A stretch of 64,000 nt of DNA from Tubiluchus corallicola (GCA_030141605.1 JAQGDQ010000007.1:1698179-1762178); one strand, 5' to 3'; positions 35,901 through 49,880 are shown, numbered from the stretch's first letter. Numbers and translations: made by a program. The notes: generated by a model not told the origin, from the letters alone.

Positions 35901-38900
35901 TTCTATACATTCTATAACTTTCAAATATTTTAATTTATTGTTTTTAATAAATAATAATCATTTATCATTTATAGCATAACGTAGTGGCAAAGCAAAGTAC
36001 GAGGAAAATATTACAAAAAAATTTACGTAGATGTTACAAGTAGTTTACACCCTCAAGAATTTGTCACTTCAATTGAAAATTGGTTTTCTTAATCAAACTT
36101 CGTTGAAAACAAAGCGCAATGTCACGTGTGTATAGTAATTCGAGATTCATTACGCGAAACTACGTTTCATGCCAATAAAATAATCTCATTTCGGAAATTT
36201 AAACAATATTTTCCTTAATGCCACCAGTATCCAAAATACTGTAAGCTACAAATGGGAAAAGTTTAATTAGTAATGTATTGTTCAATTTATTGTACTTAAT
36301 TGGACTATAAATGTCACCAATGTGATGTCTGCAGAAAATTTAAAGTTGCGTGTTCATTTATTTCTGCAATTTGCATCTGTCCCGTTTTTTATATTCCTGA
36401 TGCAATAATTTCTGTATAGTATTGTGTATAGTAGTCACATTCCATTTTATGTGGTTTGCAGCAGACTGTGATGTAAATGCTTGGTGTCGCCATAGCCGCA
36501 ACTGTGTAAGTATGAACATTCCCTAAATGAAAGCTTTATCAGTATTTACATCAGTATTTCTCTGATGGGCAACTCTTCGATGTTCGTTATAAAGAAAGTT
36601 TTATCTTCAGATCATCATGCAGAGTCTACTCCAGAGTTGTAATTACTGTGATCACTACAATTGCAAAAGTTAAGTAGCAACGAGCTTGATTAGTAAATGG
36701 ATGGTAAATTTAATTAGTAAATGGTAACTGCCAGAAAACCTGCTTCTGGGTGTTTTCATCTGCCAGATGCCTTCATTGATGGAAAATAGATGTAATGTAA
36801 TATGTAATCTGATAATATGTAATCTGGTGGAGAATAGATAATATGTAAGATGGAGAATAGATATACATGCAAACGTGCCTAAGTCACATCTGTCATTGTC
36901 ACTTAAGTACCTACTTTTGGAGAATTATCAAATTAGGTCAGGTCGTTTCTAATATTGAACTAGGTTTCAGACCCACCACAAGTACTCAACAAAACAGTAG
37001 ACCCTGCAACTTGGTTCTGACTTCCAGTCGTCGAACAGAATAAAAAGTAATTTTGCTTTGATAATTTTGCTTAGGATATTCAAAACATGGAACATTTTTA
37101 ACGGAAAAAATAATATAATGTATAAATAATTTGAATTTTTTGTTGAGCATTCATATACCATGAGTGAACTGCAATAATTTGTAGAATTATTATAAATTTG
37201 GCATTTCTGCAGTTGGTAGCATGATCTATATGTGGGTCGTCAGTTATATTTGTCACTTTGCTGCCCTTGCTGTTCCGTGCTATATCGATCAGCACAGTAT
37301 TACTTATGCAATGTTTGTTCACTACATTAACCACACTTTAATCAAAATTTATTGCCAGCTTTCTCAATCCATTATCACATTTAATCACCCCTCAGCTTCC
37401 GCAGGCTTCTACGCACATGGTTTCCATTCACCTTGCGATCTTCCTCGTGATTACTGGCTGCGTTTTTCTTTGTAAAAGTGACTGTGAGCTGTAATAGCAG
37501 TAATTATTTTTGACTACACCTATCAGCAGGGCATTGTTTGCGGAAAAGCGCCTGACACAATCTATTTTTTGCGGCCTTTGCATGACTGGTTTATATATGT
37601 GTGAATGTCAAAACGCTATGAGTCTCGCCAAATGTAGAAGTCTCAGAAAATGCATTTTATGGGTAATATGAGACAATAGCGAATAGCTGAGTGGTCACAG
37701 TGTGTGCTTAACAGCTGAATCAACAGACTGTACGATTACTGATTTACAAATGTCAATGAAAAGTGACAGTTTACATGTAAAATAGTATTCTGGTATAGGT
37801 TTTTCCAATTTTTTTCGAATATAACTATTGAGTAGGGTAAACCATAGTTGGTATCAGGCCAGTTTTCCAGATCGTTTACCCCACGCTGTTAGCTGGCGTG
37901 TATGCGTCTGAGAAAATTTCCGGCTATTAAGCCATTCTTCAGAATAATAAATGCTGATTTTTTTCAACAAATTGGCGCTTAGTAAGAAACTTGTGAACAA
38001 AACTGATTCAATTAATACTTAAGTACTAAAACTTATAATATTACATGAGTTCTATGACCCTTTTATCTTGCAAAAATATCCTCAGTGGCTATCCGTTACC
38101 CATTTCAAGCACAAGCATTTCACAAGTATTTCCAGTACTGGTGCTAACTCAGTTAAATTCAAAAGATTGTGTGTTCTGAAAAATCTCAACTGTCCAACTT
38201 CGAAGGGGGTTCGTTTGCATGTGCGTGAAAATAAGCTGTTTCTTGAGCTCTACACGCGGCCGACCTTGTGCTAATCGACGTATTGATATTTGCTTCTGGT
38301 GCACATCTCGCAGACTTCAACACTGATGGAAGGAATGAGCCATTATATAAAACGTGATTGCAACAAATACTCGGCGTCCATGCACGCGACTAATTGGACC
38401 ATTCACTGGAATATGTAAAAATTTTCTGTGCAATTAGCAGCTAATCACTGAACGTAATTTCAATTGCATTTCTTATCTTCGATTTTATGGTTGTTTTAAT
38501 GGCCGTGTTTAGGAAAAACGAAGTCACTCAATATTTGGTAAGGAGCATGCGCAATAGAATAGATAGACTAAAGGACATGGTCTGTGCCGATAGGTTAACA
38601 ATACAAAATAGTCAGTATGGATGGGTTGCTGTTGCTGTTCATATTGTTGTACCCATTAGTAAGGATTTTGCAAAACCTGAAAAGTTGGTGTAATCAAGGA
38701 TGGTTTTGCACTGAGCAGTTCCTTACCGCATGTCACCTGTTATATGTAGTTATAAAATGTCGAAAGACCGCAAAACAAAATTGCAGTAAAACAAAGTTGA
38801 AAATTAAAGGGCAAAATGGCCATAAGGTAGAAATTTATATGGAAATTATGTGAAGATGGTTCTGCCCAATTTTCTATCCAAGGGCGTTTTGTTCCACATT

Positions 38901-41900
38901 AGGTACATTTTTTGATCACTTTGCTTGCCAATGACTGTTTTTGTGCTTATAATCCTACGTACCAATCTTTTCTTCAGTTTCTTTTACGTTCTTTTATTTA
39001 TGTCGCGCATTTCACTTTACAAATTTCCTTCATTTTTCCTACACCTGTATCACACACACTTTGTCCCTGAATCGCACACCTGTAACCTGTAACTGAATTA
39101 ATCAGCGGTCTCCTTTTAAATGACTGATATCTCCAGCAGCCATGCATTATGGTTCATTTCTTGCAATAATCAGTTTGTTCCCTCAGAGCCACTTAAAAGG
39201 TTTGTGGACCTTATCGGGAATGATTTCTGTATTTCCTTGATGGAACTGACTGAAATGAGTTTAACAGCACTTTACCCAGATCAAGCGTCAAATGCCGGCA
39301 AGAAAACATTTCTGTACAACTGACGATCGAAGGACTGCTGCAAGAGGCAAGCTCTGTTTTTGCAAACTTGCATGTACATGTATGATATTCAAAGAGTCTT
39401 CAACTTTTGAGAAATTTCATTATCCTTATAAAATGCAGATTTTTTTATTGTTTATAGCAATTGAACAATAATTACGCTCGCTGCACTGTTGTATACAGTG
39501 TTTTCTTGTAGTACTTGTAAAAGGTGAACTTTATTTTATTGTACTCAAGAAATTGTTATGTTATTGTATTGTTTTGTAAAACAATTTGTTCTTTCCGATT
39601 CGCACAAAAAAAAACAACTGCAAAGCTTTTAGTTGAAGCAGACTGGGATGCCCGGTAATGTGAATTTGCTCAGAAATCGGACTACCTGAACGGAAATAAA
39701 TAACCAATGATAAAGTTTCTTGGGGGATTTTGACAAATCGTATCAAGCAAAAGCATAGCCCAAGTTACCAACTTCTGATCTTCGTTTTTGCTTCCAAGGT
39801 TAGACGTTGTGTGAGAATTTTTAGTTTTTAGGTGCATCTCAAAATTAGTATTCACGGCTTGCTGCTCTTTTTGACGTTCCGAGCGAACCTTTGAGGTACA
39901 TTTATGTGTGTAAAACGGTGCCTTGAACATCTGTTTCTTAATGACGAGTAGAATGCAGATGTGCTGATTTTGATGAAATATTTATTGGGTGCATTCTGAA
40001 TTATTCATTTCAAATCCACAATGTCAAAACAATGTGGATATGTCCAAAGGAATAATCCGAAGAGCAGCTATCCTAACTTAGTTGTCTCCAAGGAGTTCTA
40101 ATTTGTTTTTTTAAATACATCTTTCAGTCACAATCTTCTAGCACCGTTCTAGCACGTTCTTTGAGCACCCTTCTCACACGTACCATGTTTCAAGATAGAA
40201 AACTGAAATACTGAAGCAATTTCAACTGAGCATCTTTGAATTACCGTTTACTCTTATAAATACTAACATTTCAACGAAAAATTGTTAGCGTCGTATTTAT
40301 ATAGTTTGGAGATAATGGTCACAAGTTCATATAAATAAAATAAAATTCCTGGCACTTTACCAAATTTTAAAAATTTGTGTAATTTTATCAAATATTATTT
40401 AATGCAAGGGGGACTTCTTGGTTTGCATGTATGAATAGCAGGTTTCTGAATACAAAACTTGTACTCGAAATCGAAATGCACAACCTATATATCCCTTCAT
40501 CATTACACATCATCGCTACTTCACGACGTCTATCGTAATAATGTACTAAAATCTTTACTAAAGTTATTGTATTAAACATTAATGTACTTTGGAATTTGAC
40601 ACTCAGTTTCGCACATTTAGTTACATTCAACTTTTGACATATATTTTGAGCTATGACAACACAGCTCCTTGAAGATGGCTGTTTGGGAACATCTAAAACT
40701 TGGAAGCTATTAAACAGCATAGATACTGAATACAATTCATATAACTTATACAGCTTATCTTTTATGTGGTATTGTTGATGCAAATGCGGTCAGCGTAAAT
40801 TATCTGAGAAACTGTGCTTATCTAGGGTATAATAAGTACACTAGTCTAGCTCCCCTGACGTACTTGCTTCTGAATATCGCCATTAAGTCTTACTCTTCTA
40901 GTGTATTGATCACGTCAATTGTATATGAACATTGCTGTTTATGACTTCTATATTCCGTAATTACTGGTGACATGCTGGTGGAACTGGTGGCCCCGCGGCA
41001 AGTATGCCGGAGTATATCGGAGACAGGCATAGTGAAGCCACAGAAATTTTTTTAGCAAGAATAAAAAGCAGAAATTACTATAGTTTGTAGCCTGTTCATT
41101 AACTGATGTTGTATTAATGAGAGTTGCATAAAATCGCCACACGATAAAAATGTAATCAAACAGTACACCTGACTATAAAGGTACGTTGCTAAGCAAATTA
41201 TCAATGTGGAATACATGTTTTTCATCTAAGCCACACATACAGTTCGTAAAACATCAGTTTACTTTTTCCTCAGCTTTCTCAACTTGTTGACATGAAAGTC
41301 AATTTATAGACCCAGTGACATGCAAACGAATTTTTCCACTCGTCTAATAGGATTTTTCCAATTCTGATTTCCGATTTCGCTGATATATGTGCATATCGTG
41401 TATCTATTTGAATTTCGTCTCACTGCACTGGCAATATTGCCGTGCTACAAGTTACTATAAAATGGCTAGTGAGTGTTACCGCAATTATTTCACATAACTT
41501 TCATTATAGTCACAGAATTTTTTCTGGAACCATATTTCATTATTAGGTTAAGTTTGGCTTGCAGAGGAGCCAAAATTGGATGCATATCCTAGTGCAACCT
41601 TTTTTCCTTCTTGATGGCTGTATCTGCATTTGATGGAAATTGGAAAATATTTAGGTTTGCGTAAGGTGCATTTTACTGGGAAGTTCCAACTGTTTCGCCT
41701 TTACTGCATACTTTCTCCTTGCTTTGCGGAGATACACCTTGTCGGCGTCTCAGCCATGGAAGTTGTAAAAGCAATATGATGCGGCAATCCAACCATAAAA
41801 CAGGCTCTTGATTGCTGCTTTTACAAGACGTCATTGCTTTTCTGTATGTTTTTAGTCTCTGGTGCACGTGCGTGCTCATTCACGCGACAAAACAAGAGTA

Positions 41901-42795
41901 TACTTGCAATTCCGTGCATATGGCTTCTCAGATTTGAAATCCACTGGTTTGTAATAATTGAGAGAACAATGTTGAATATTATTATATATTATTGAATTTG
42001 CTGCTTTTAGTTGTTTCTAATCAAACCGGCAGTAATATTTTTCATGTAACTGAATAAGTGAAATTAATTACTTAGGTGTGATGGTTGAAAGTAACGATTA
42101 AACATATGCGTCACGACTTCACCAATTAAAAGAAATGGCAATAAGACCTCAAACGTATTCAACAACAGCACACTGACCGTAGGATCGCCATTTTAAAGGA
42201 AGCTTTTCAATCCAAAGCCATTTAACTGTCAGTGAGCTGCATAAGAATTAATCGGAATTTACTCGCGTCATTGCTCTTAATCGTTAATAAATTCCGTTAT
42301 TGTGTATAAGAGAACGATTTTTCGGGCTTGGGTTTTCAGTGTTTCTTCAGTTTTTATACGTACGCTGGACTGCACATGCAAAAAACTCTCCAGGAAATGA
42401 AAAATGTAGACGCAATTAGTATGTGCTGTTTAAGCAAATTACACAAACATTAAACACTCTTTGAATACCCTGTAATGCTTTATTCATTAATCTGTCTTCC
42501 TTTCACTAAATGGTTAATCTGTCTTCCTCACACTAAATGAGCATGATAGTAATAGAGTATCAGAAAAACAATTTTCCTGGGTTTGTGGTCGTTTGGCCAG
42601 CAATATCCTAACTGAGAAGTAAAAACAACTTTGCCAGCTTATTAATACAAGCTGTAGAAGTAATTGTTTTATGTAATTAACTAACCTTACCAAAATCCTA
42701 TAGTTTTTTTTATAATTCCACTGCACTTTGTTTTTTTTTGTATATGTATTCTGTAGCTTCACACATCTCTGCTAAATTTACTCTAATAATAATTA
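26913..42795. other. Gene desert, central part
   Basis: Nearly 16 kb in which I see no exon pairs, no RNA gene and few repeats. Sequence complexity is high and CpG is at about the expected level (about 21 in two 600-base samples). Several intervals rich in ATTA/TAAT cores, for example 29180-29340, 34720-34850, 38280-38420 and 42180-42310, could be regulatory DNA, but that is inference. Confidence 0.4.
31626..31652. other. Perfect 10-bp stem hairpin with 7-base loop
   Basis: AAAGCTCATG (31626-31635) and CATGAGCTTT (31643-31652) are exact inverted repeats around CTACATT. No gene context is known; it is not the histone stem-loop consensus. Confidence 0.6.
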
Positions 42796-43020
42796 GTTTA
42801 GTTTAGTTTAGTTGAGTTGAGTTGAGTTGAGTTGAGTTGAGTTGAGTTGAGTTGAGTTGAGTTGAGTTGAGTTGAGTTGCGTTGCGTTGCGTTGCGTTGC
42901 GTTGCGTTGCGTTGCGTTGCGTTGCGTTGCGTTGCGTTGCGTTGCGTTGAGTTGAGTTGAGTTGAGTTGAGTTGAGTTGAGTTGAGTTGAGTTTAGTTTA
43001 GTTTAGTTTAGTTTAGTTTA
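42796..43020. repeat. 45-unit pentanucleotide array in mirror-like blocks
   Basis: Exactly 225 bases, read as (GTTTA)3 (GTTGA)13 (GTTGC)14 (GTTGA)9 (GTTTA)6 with no interruption. Each step inwards differs by one base from the block outside it. Confidence 0.97.
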
Positions 43021-45612
43021 TGTGGTATATGACCAACAAGGCCAGCCAAAATACGTTTTACAGAAACCACATCAGTTTGCGTGCACATTCAAGAGTAAAC
43101 AGCACATTGCATCATTACATCAGATGACTGCATAATATTGGATAACTTCTTTTCGTTACTAAGCGTTATATAACTTAGATATAGTTCACTTATATAATTA
43201 TTTCAAACGTTACGTGCTACTGCGTGTTTTGAACAATGAAATAAAAATATTTGTCTTCTACAACGTTACAGGTTTCACAAAGACGATTCCTAAACTGCGT
43301 CCGCTAGGTTCTAAGTTTATGATTTTATGTCTTTAATATTTTTATCATTTAATAAGGAAGATTCGAATACAAACTCGGACTTGTTGATAAAAGTGCAATT
43401 TAGACATATTTGTTAGAGATTGTCGTCAGGTTATTCAAAAGTTAGCTTTAACTCATCCTTCAGCAAGACAGACAGTATTAGAATAAAGCGCTATTGAGTC
43501 AGCATTTAGCAGTTGATCCAAATTTATCCTATTTAACATCAATTTCGACGACCTGTACCAAAGAACATTTAAAGTTTTGCTAAAGTGGTATCTTGGTTGC
43601 ATAGTCGTGTTTGTGGAAAAGAAATACCCGAAGCCAATATTTAACAACTCTACAAGAAATATCTAAATTTATCTGATATCTTCCTAATGCTCCAACCATG
43701 GCTGGAGTAGGAGTTGTCAGCACCTAAAATTGCTTTATAATATTTAAGAAAAGGGTTTCAAGAACAGCAAAATATTTCATACCACAGATTTCACATCCAT
43801 AACATAGGATGGGTTTGGCATATATGTTAAAGAAAGGTATTTGCAAAGTTGGCTTCAAAATACCCAAATGTTTTTGATTTACTCAGTAAAGAAAATACTA
43901 CTTCGTTGCCTTGCGAGGCAGGATAATTTACAGATTCATTAAATTAATCATTTGGATTAAAATATACGCCAATGCATTCGTGCTCGACATATTGTTTTAT
44001 TAATGTGCCGTAGCAAAAGAAATCCTGTTGGTGATTCAACAAAAGTACTCTTTTCAAATATTAAAATTTCAATCTCACTGGATTTGACAGTTTAGACTCC
44101 ATTTTCTACAATGGCTGTTCAGTAGCTTTAACTGATGTAGCAAACCCTTCTTAGTTACAATAATTAAAACGAGATCATCTGTAAACATGTCATTAATTAG
44201 TATTATGCCATCAGAATCTTGTACATTTTTTATAGACACTCATCTAAATCAATAAAATACAATAAAAACAGCATGAGTGACAGAGTACAGCATTAAAGTA
44301 CACCAAATTCAACCAAAAAATACTCAATTAAACCAGGATCAGCTAACACAACTTCGTGTATGTGTAAATGCAGCTGAGCAGCATGCAATTTCCTTGATAT
44401 TGGCCTTTTTCTTAAACAGTTTTGTCGTTGTTTTCTTTTGTAATAAAAATAGCTAACTGGACATCTCTATTATCTGTATTTAATTGAAATTTACGCATAC
44501 TTTATTTTTTAATTTTCTTTTTGGGACTGTACGTTCATAATCGAGCAATTTTTTAAAAAATTTTTGCATTATGCCCGGATTGGAAAATTTTCTGCTGTAC
44601 TTATTTAATACCAGCTGCTACAGCTGGAAAAATAATTTCTTATACGCCAGATACAGTACTTAAGGTGCTATACTTACTACCTGATTTTATATTTGACAAT
44701 TTTGGATTGGCGTTGTTTCATTGCTTGGAAAATATGTTTTAATAATTATTGGCCAGAGGGTTGAAGTCGGGCTTGAGCATTGTCCCACACAATTGTTTTA
44801 TCCAACGGACACATATTTTTTCTGCTCCTCATATTACATCTCTTGTGCTTGTGTATTTTCATTTTTTCAGCAAACATAAACAGAAACATAAAAGAGAAAA
44901 ATCTACATGCATATCAATAAAATTTTGGTACAGAATGTTGAAGACAATAACATACAGTTAATTGCTGAACAGCCTGTCGGCTGACGATAAATAAATCTCC
45001 CGGTATTTTCACTATTGCCAATTCTACCCTTTAAAATGCTAAATCTTGCTTCACAGGTGCAAAATTCCATAAGTTGCATGACAAAGCTCAGCAAGTTGCC
45101 GGCCTTGTGTATTAGTAATTTTATCCTCGTTAAACCTATCCGGGAACAAATTTACGTCATACAAATGAAAATGAGGATATGGAATTGTGGTGAAGTTTTG
45201 CTCACTAGCAGTTTCTTCATCTAAAATGAAATCATTCGAATTTGCTGTTTGTTTAGTTATTGAAATCACCACTGATGACATCATTAGGTAACTGCAATAC
45301 AGTAGATCTGGTGTAGGATTTACTACTTAGAATTTATGCAAATTAAGCAAAATATAACATTTTTAGGTAATTCAGACGAGTTGAATTTGAACCTCGCAAT
45401 GTTTGGATGCGTGGTTTTGACAATTTCATAGATTGAACTTAAACCAGAACAATGAAGCAATTCAAATCCACCTGCAATTCTTTACTTTTCACGTTCTGAA
45501 CCAAAAACATTTGTATCATAACCCGATTTGTTAAACGACGCACCGTCTGATAATCAAGTTTCTACTAAGCCAACGAAGTCAGGCTTACATATTAGTCCGT
45601 GGGACAAAAACC
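43021..45612. other. Gene desert, no gene seen
   Basis: AT-rich sequence with only chance-sized open stretches and no recognisable repeat or RNA gene. Confidence 0.4.
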
Positions 45613-46053
45613 ATGGTCTTGTAACAAGGTCTGTTATTGGGTACCCTTTATACCGTTATCTTGGTTGGTGTCCACTGCTGCCTGTCCCGACTTTCAACAG
45701 TTAAAGTTAAACTAGTTAAAGTTTCGATCCAAGTTCAATCAAAACACCTCTATAAAGTGACGTGCATTAAGATCCATTGCTCTAAGTTAGTTTATTCCTA
45801 CTATGATTGTGTCCACACTATTTTTGTTCTAGCTTCTAACTTAACTTATTACAAATCACTTCCTACTCTTCCATGTTTTTCACATGCAGTGCAGAGTCTT
45901 GAATCAATCCAATCACTGAGATTTTCAAACGCCATTTTTCTCGAAAAATTCTTGCTACAAAATCTCTGCAGCGGTCTGTCGTTTGTCATTAATAATGCCT
46001 CGTCACATTGAAAATGTTATTACAGGCCCTTATTAATGTCGCCATTCTCTTTT
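45613..46053 (+). repeat. 441-bp direct repeat, copy 1
   Basis: Aligns without gaps to 46533-46973 at a constant offset of 920, with five mismatches that I can see (about 99% identity). Each copy contains a 124-codon open stretch that lacks an ATG at its start and resembles no family, so I do not call a gene. The pair could be terminal repeats of a miniature LTR element or a recent duplication. Confidence 0.9.
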
Positions 46054-46532
46054 CACTGGAGCGTCTGCGTGTTTGCATAATGTCAGCAAACGAACTGAAC
46101 GTGTTTTTCAAGGTGTGCTTCATTGTGTTTGATTTTTAAGCATTAAATATTACACAAATAGTTTTCTAATAACTGAGAAAATCAAAATTGTTAAACACGT
46201 TTACATTCAGGGAATATAGCCGTTACAATACAGTAAACAGTATGGCGAACCTTATGATTGCAAAGACTTATTTTGTGATTTTTTTTGTATAATATGGAGG
46301 TAACAAAAAATACTACTTTTGTTCACCTTAGATGCAACTGAATTGGATCACTTGGTCCATTTATTAACTTTACTAGAACGAATCTTTTCTGAAGTAAAAT
46401 TATTAGTCATTAGTAAATATAGCTTATTCATACAGAAAAGTAAAAATTTTTTGCAATAACAGTATTCCTTGGGACAAAAGTCAATTTGTGCTGTTTGCCT
46501 GTTCATCAACCATTTGTTTTCCTTAGAAGACG
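46054..46532. other. 479-bp spacer between the two 441-bp direct repeats
   Basis: No coding signal. If the repeats are LTRs, a primer-binding site should begin near 46055 (CACTGGAGCG is seen), and a purine-rich tract should precede copy 2 (AGAAGACGA at 46525-46533 fits loosely). Confidence 0.35.
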
Positions 46533-46973
46533 ATGGTCTTGTAACAAGGTCTGTTATTGAGTACCCTTTATACCGTTATCTTGGTTGGTGTCCACTGCTG
46601 CCTGTCCCGACTTTCAACAGTTAAAGTTAAACTAGTTAAAGTTTCGATCCAAGTTCAATCAAAACACCTCTATAAAGTGACGTGCATTAAGATCCATTGC
46701 TCTAAGTTAGTTTATTCCTACTATGATTGTGTCCACACTATTTTTGTTCTAGCTTCTAACTTAACTTATTACATATCACTTCCTACTCTTCCATGTTTTT
46801 CACATGCAGTGCAGAGTCTTGAATCAATCCAATCACTGAGATTTTCAAACGCTATTTTTCTCGAAAAATACTTGCTACAAAATCTCTGCAGCGGTCTGTC
46901 GTTTGTCATTAATAATGCCTCGTCACATTGAAAATGTTATTATAGGCCCTTATTAATGTCGCCATTCTCTTTT
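46533..46973 (+). repeat. 441-bp direct repeat, copy 2
   Basis: Partner of the repeat at 45613-46053. Differences include G to A near 46560, A to T near 46774, C to T near 46852, T to A near 46869 and C to T near 46943. Homology stops sharply at both ends. Confidence 0.9.
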
Positions 46974-47660
46974 ACGTACGCTGTTACGACGCAGTAGCCC
47001 CCCCTGCCTAGATTGCATTTGACCGATTATTTTATATGCAATTTGACATTGCATGTCGGTATCTAGATTTCTACGGCAGTTCCTGCGTAAAGTGGATAAC
47101 TGGAACCTAGCACACTGTCAAGGGTAGTCCTCTAAGATGGGGGCACTGGACCGGCATTCTGGGAGGTCACCCATCTACTTGCTGTCAGTGTCTGTCACAC
47201 TCGGATTGTGCTTCACACATGCTGACGAGTCAATCATTCTCCGTGCCACACAAAATTTCCATTTCACAACACACGCTAAGCATGAAAGATCTATTCTCGA
47301 ATATGGTCGCTTCCCAGTGTGCAAAAATGTCTTACGTTTACCGAACATTCGCTAATATGTTAATATTAACCGAGACATCAATTGACATAACTTTGGGGCA
47401 TCTTTATTGACTGTGCCGTTGCTGTCTACTTCAATGCATTACTGTTTAAATCCACTCTGCTGTTGTGTCTCTCTGGGGGGACATCTTGCATGACTGATCA
47501 TCTGCATGGCAATTCATCATATCTTCATGTCGGCTTGACATTGGGATGTACATAGATAAGAATATTTGCCGTCTTATTTGTGGTCGCCGCAAGTTAAGTA
47601 GAGGCGGCACTGTTTTATTTGGAATCCGTAAGGTAACGCAATATTGGCTTCCCACGCAAC
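46974..47660. other. Gene desert, no gene seen
   Basis: Somewhat higher GC than its surroundings. Overlapping open stretches at 47137-47410 have no family resemblance or exon borders. Confidence 0.35.
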
Positions 47661-47662
47661 AG

Positions 47663-47751
<89 letters not shown>
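47661..47751. repeat. Compound microsatellite (CT)n(TA)n
   Basis: About 12 CT units run directly into about 33 TA units. Open stretches on both strands made of IYIYIY are artefacts of this repeat. Confidence 0.97.
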
Positions 47752-47754
<3 letters not shown>

Positions 47755-49249
47755 CGTACGTAAAAGAGAATGGCGACATATATATATATAAACTTGGGAC
47801 AAACCCACAAAGCATAATTCTTGCTGTTATTAATCTATAAGTTACTTTCACAATTTGTATTGAAAAGCATAAGATGTTGTGTCCTTCCGTTGGCAGAACG
47901 GTATATTACGCGACCACTCGCGCTGAGCTTTGTCTGTTCTTGCTGTTTGACACCTCAGCATTGTCTATAGTTGACGTAATGGGCATATGATGATGTCCTC
48001 ACTGCGAGCAATCTCGCATCATCAACTTCAGCAACAAGAAATTGTCAAAATTGTGCATTCGTTCAGTATTTGACAGCGTCGGTGTTTCGGCACTCGCTAT
48101 TTTTTAACTAAATGACGATTATACAAATCGGGGTAAACGCGCACCATTATTTATATGATGTTAATTTATCAAAGCGTTAACAAATTATATCATCTAAAAA
48201 TGTCTGACTTTAAATGAAATGCACTGTATGTTTGCCATTCTTCGCTCATCCTATATAATAAATAACATTTTGAATTTTCATGCAACACTTCGTGTTTGGG
48301 GAGAATTGCATCATTGCAGTACAGATTTAAACGTATGGGTTTTGCTTACTTTTGCACTGTACGAATACCGAATCCGATTCAAATGCGAAATGCATTTGAC
48401 TTACATTGTATGTTTTTCATGCAAAATTTGCCTTGTCGTTGAGTATACAGTAGAACACAATGTATAGCGTTGCCGTAAGAAAAGGTAAATTTCTTATTTA
48501 AGTAGCAAAACTGTAGCAAGCGTGGGCTGTGTGATTTTGGATAACAAATTTCTAAACTTCAAGCTTGACTAAGGAACCCAGTTATTACACGTAAAGCCCT
48601 GGTTCCTTTACTCTAAAATCAGAATAGATAGATTCGTTTTTCTCATTTTAAAGCTCATTCTACCTCCCTTCTCTCTTCCTGTCTATAAAATGTGCTTGAA
48701 TCACCTGGGCTGCATTTCGTAATATTACTGTGAGCTTGCTGTGAAAATTATCGCGCAAATTGCAACATTAATCAATAAGAAGCATCTCCGATCATATAAT
48801 TATGCTCATGGTAATGAATAAATTGGATTCGCGGCACCATTTAACGCATGATTATGAAAACACCGCTGCTTTTTCTGGACAAATTTCGCTTCTGAGTTTT
48901 TCAGATAAGACATTTTCTTGGTAACAGTGTCATTTGTCCGTTTTCAAAAAGTGTGACAAAAACGTGACGAGTCTGCCCACCTATACGTATAGGAAAGAAT
49001 TATTGTAATTGTCTAATTTACTTTTACTATAATTTCAATAAGTATGTTTTGATCTGCCGTAGACCTAAATTAAATGGCAGTTCGTGTTTTCGTGAATAAT
49101 TATATTAGAACTAGAGAAACATTTCATGTTATTGCAATTATCCATGTGAATGATTAATTAATCTAACGGAAGGAGGAGAATTTAGGCTAACTTTTTTACT
49201 CACATTCATAATACATATTTTGCAAAATACAAATATATGTACACACTAG
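47752..49249. other. Gene desert, no gene seen
   Basis: Unique-looking sequence. The interval about 48710-48880 is rich in ATTA and TAAT cores with several CpGs and reads like possible regulatory DNA, but nothing decisive is visible. Confidence 0.35.
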
Positions 49250-49880
49250 TCACAGTGTAGTGCTAGTGTTGTAATGTAGTTCTATAACGCATTACTAGCA
49301 TTGTACAGTATGCTGCAGAATGAGCCTTTTCACAATTCCAACGATTGATGATGATCGTGAAAAGGTCAAAGGTTAAGTGTACCAGACAACGCATTTGTGT
49401 ACACTTGACAATGCCTCGCAACCCCATGCTGTTGTAAAAGTAATTAAGAAAAGGGACGAATGCTAGCTATAGAACCTTATCTAGTTCATTTTTACTTCAC
49501 GGGCAGACTAATGCATAATTAAGTAAAGTCCACTTGCTTTCCCCACATGTCACGTGACGGCTACAGACCTATAGCAACTGCGCGTGCGCACAACGAAACT
49601 GCGAAAAGGCTTATTATGCAATACAATGTAGTATTACGTACAGTGGCTGTTATAGTTCACTAACGCATTCGGCATTACTAGTCAGTTGTATTACATTGTA
49701 TAGTATGTTATTGCATTAAACAGGATAATGTGGCACTACTGTTATAATATATTTCAGTAACGCATTACTAGGCTATTACATTATGCAGTATGCAACTGAA
49801 TCATCTAGTTTAATATATACTACAATAATTGTTACAGTTCAGTAACGCGTTACCAGCCTATTGCATTATATTCTTTGGTT
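49250..49880. repeat. Degenerate ~95-bp repeat with a TAACGCRTTACYAG core
   Basis: The core recurs near 49288 (TAACGCATTACTAG), 49660 (TAACGCATTCGGCATTACTAG), 49758 (TAACGCATTACTAG) and 49842 (TAACGCGTTACCAG). Each is preceded by a GTT(A)TA-TTCAGT-like stretch and followed by a TATTACATTRTRCAGTATG-like stretch. The core is close to palindromic. Copies are diverged and irregularly spaced. Confidence 0.65.

Noticed and set aside
45637-46931. Two nearly identical 124-codon open stretches inside the 441-bp repeats
   Set aside because: They lack an ATG at the start, resemble no family and are duplicated only because the DNA is; synonymous bias cannot be judged from five changes.
47546-47851. Open stretches full of IYIYIY on both strands
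   Set aside because: Produced by the (CT)n(TA)n microsatellite.
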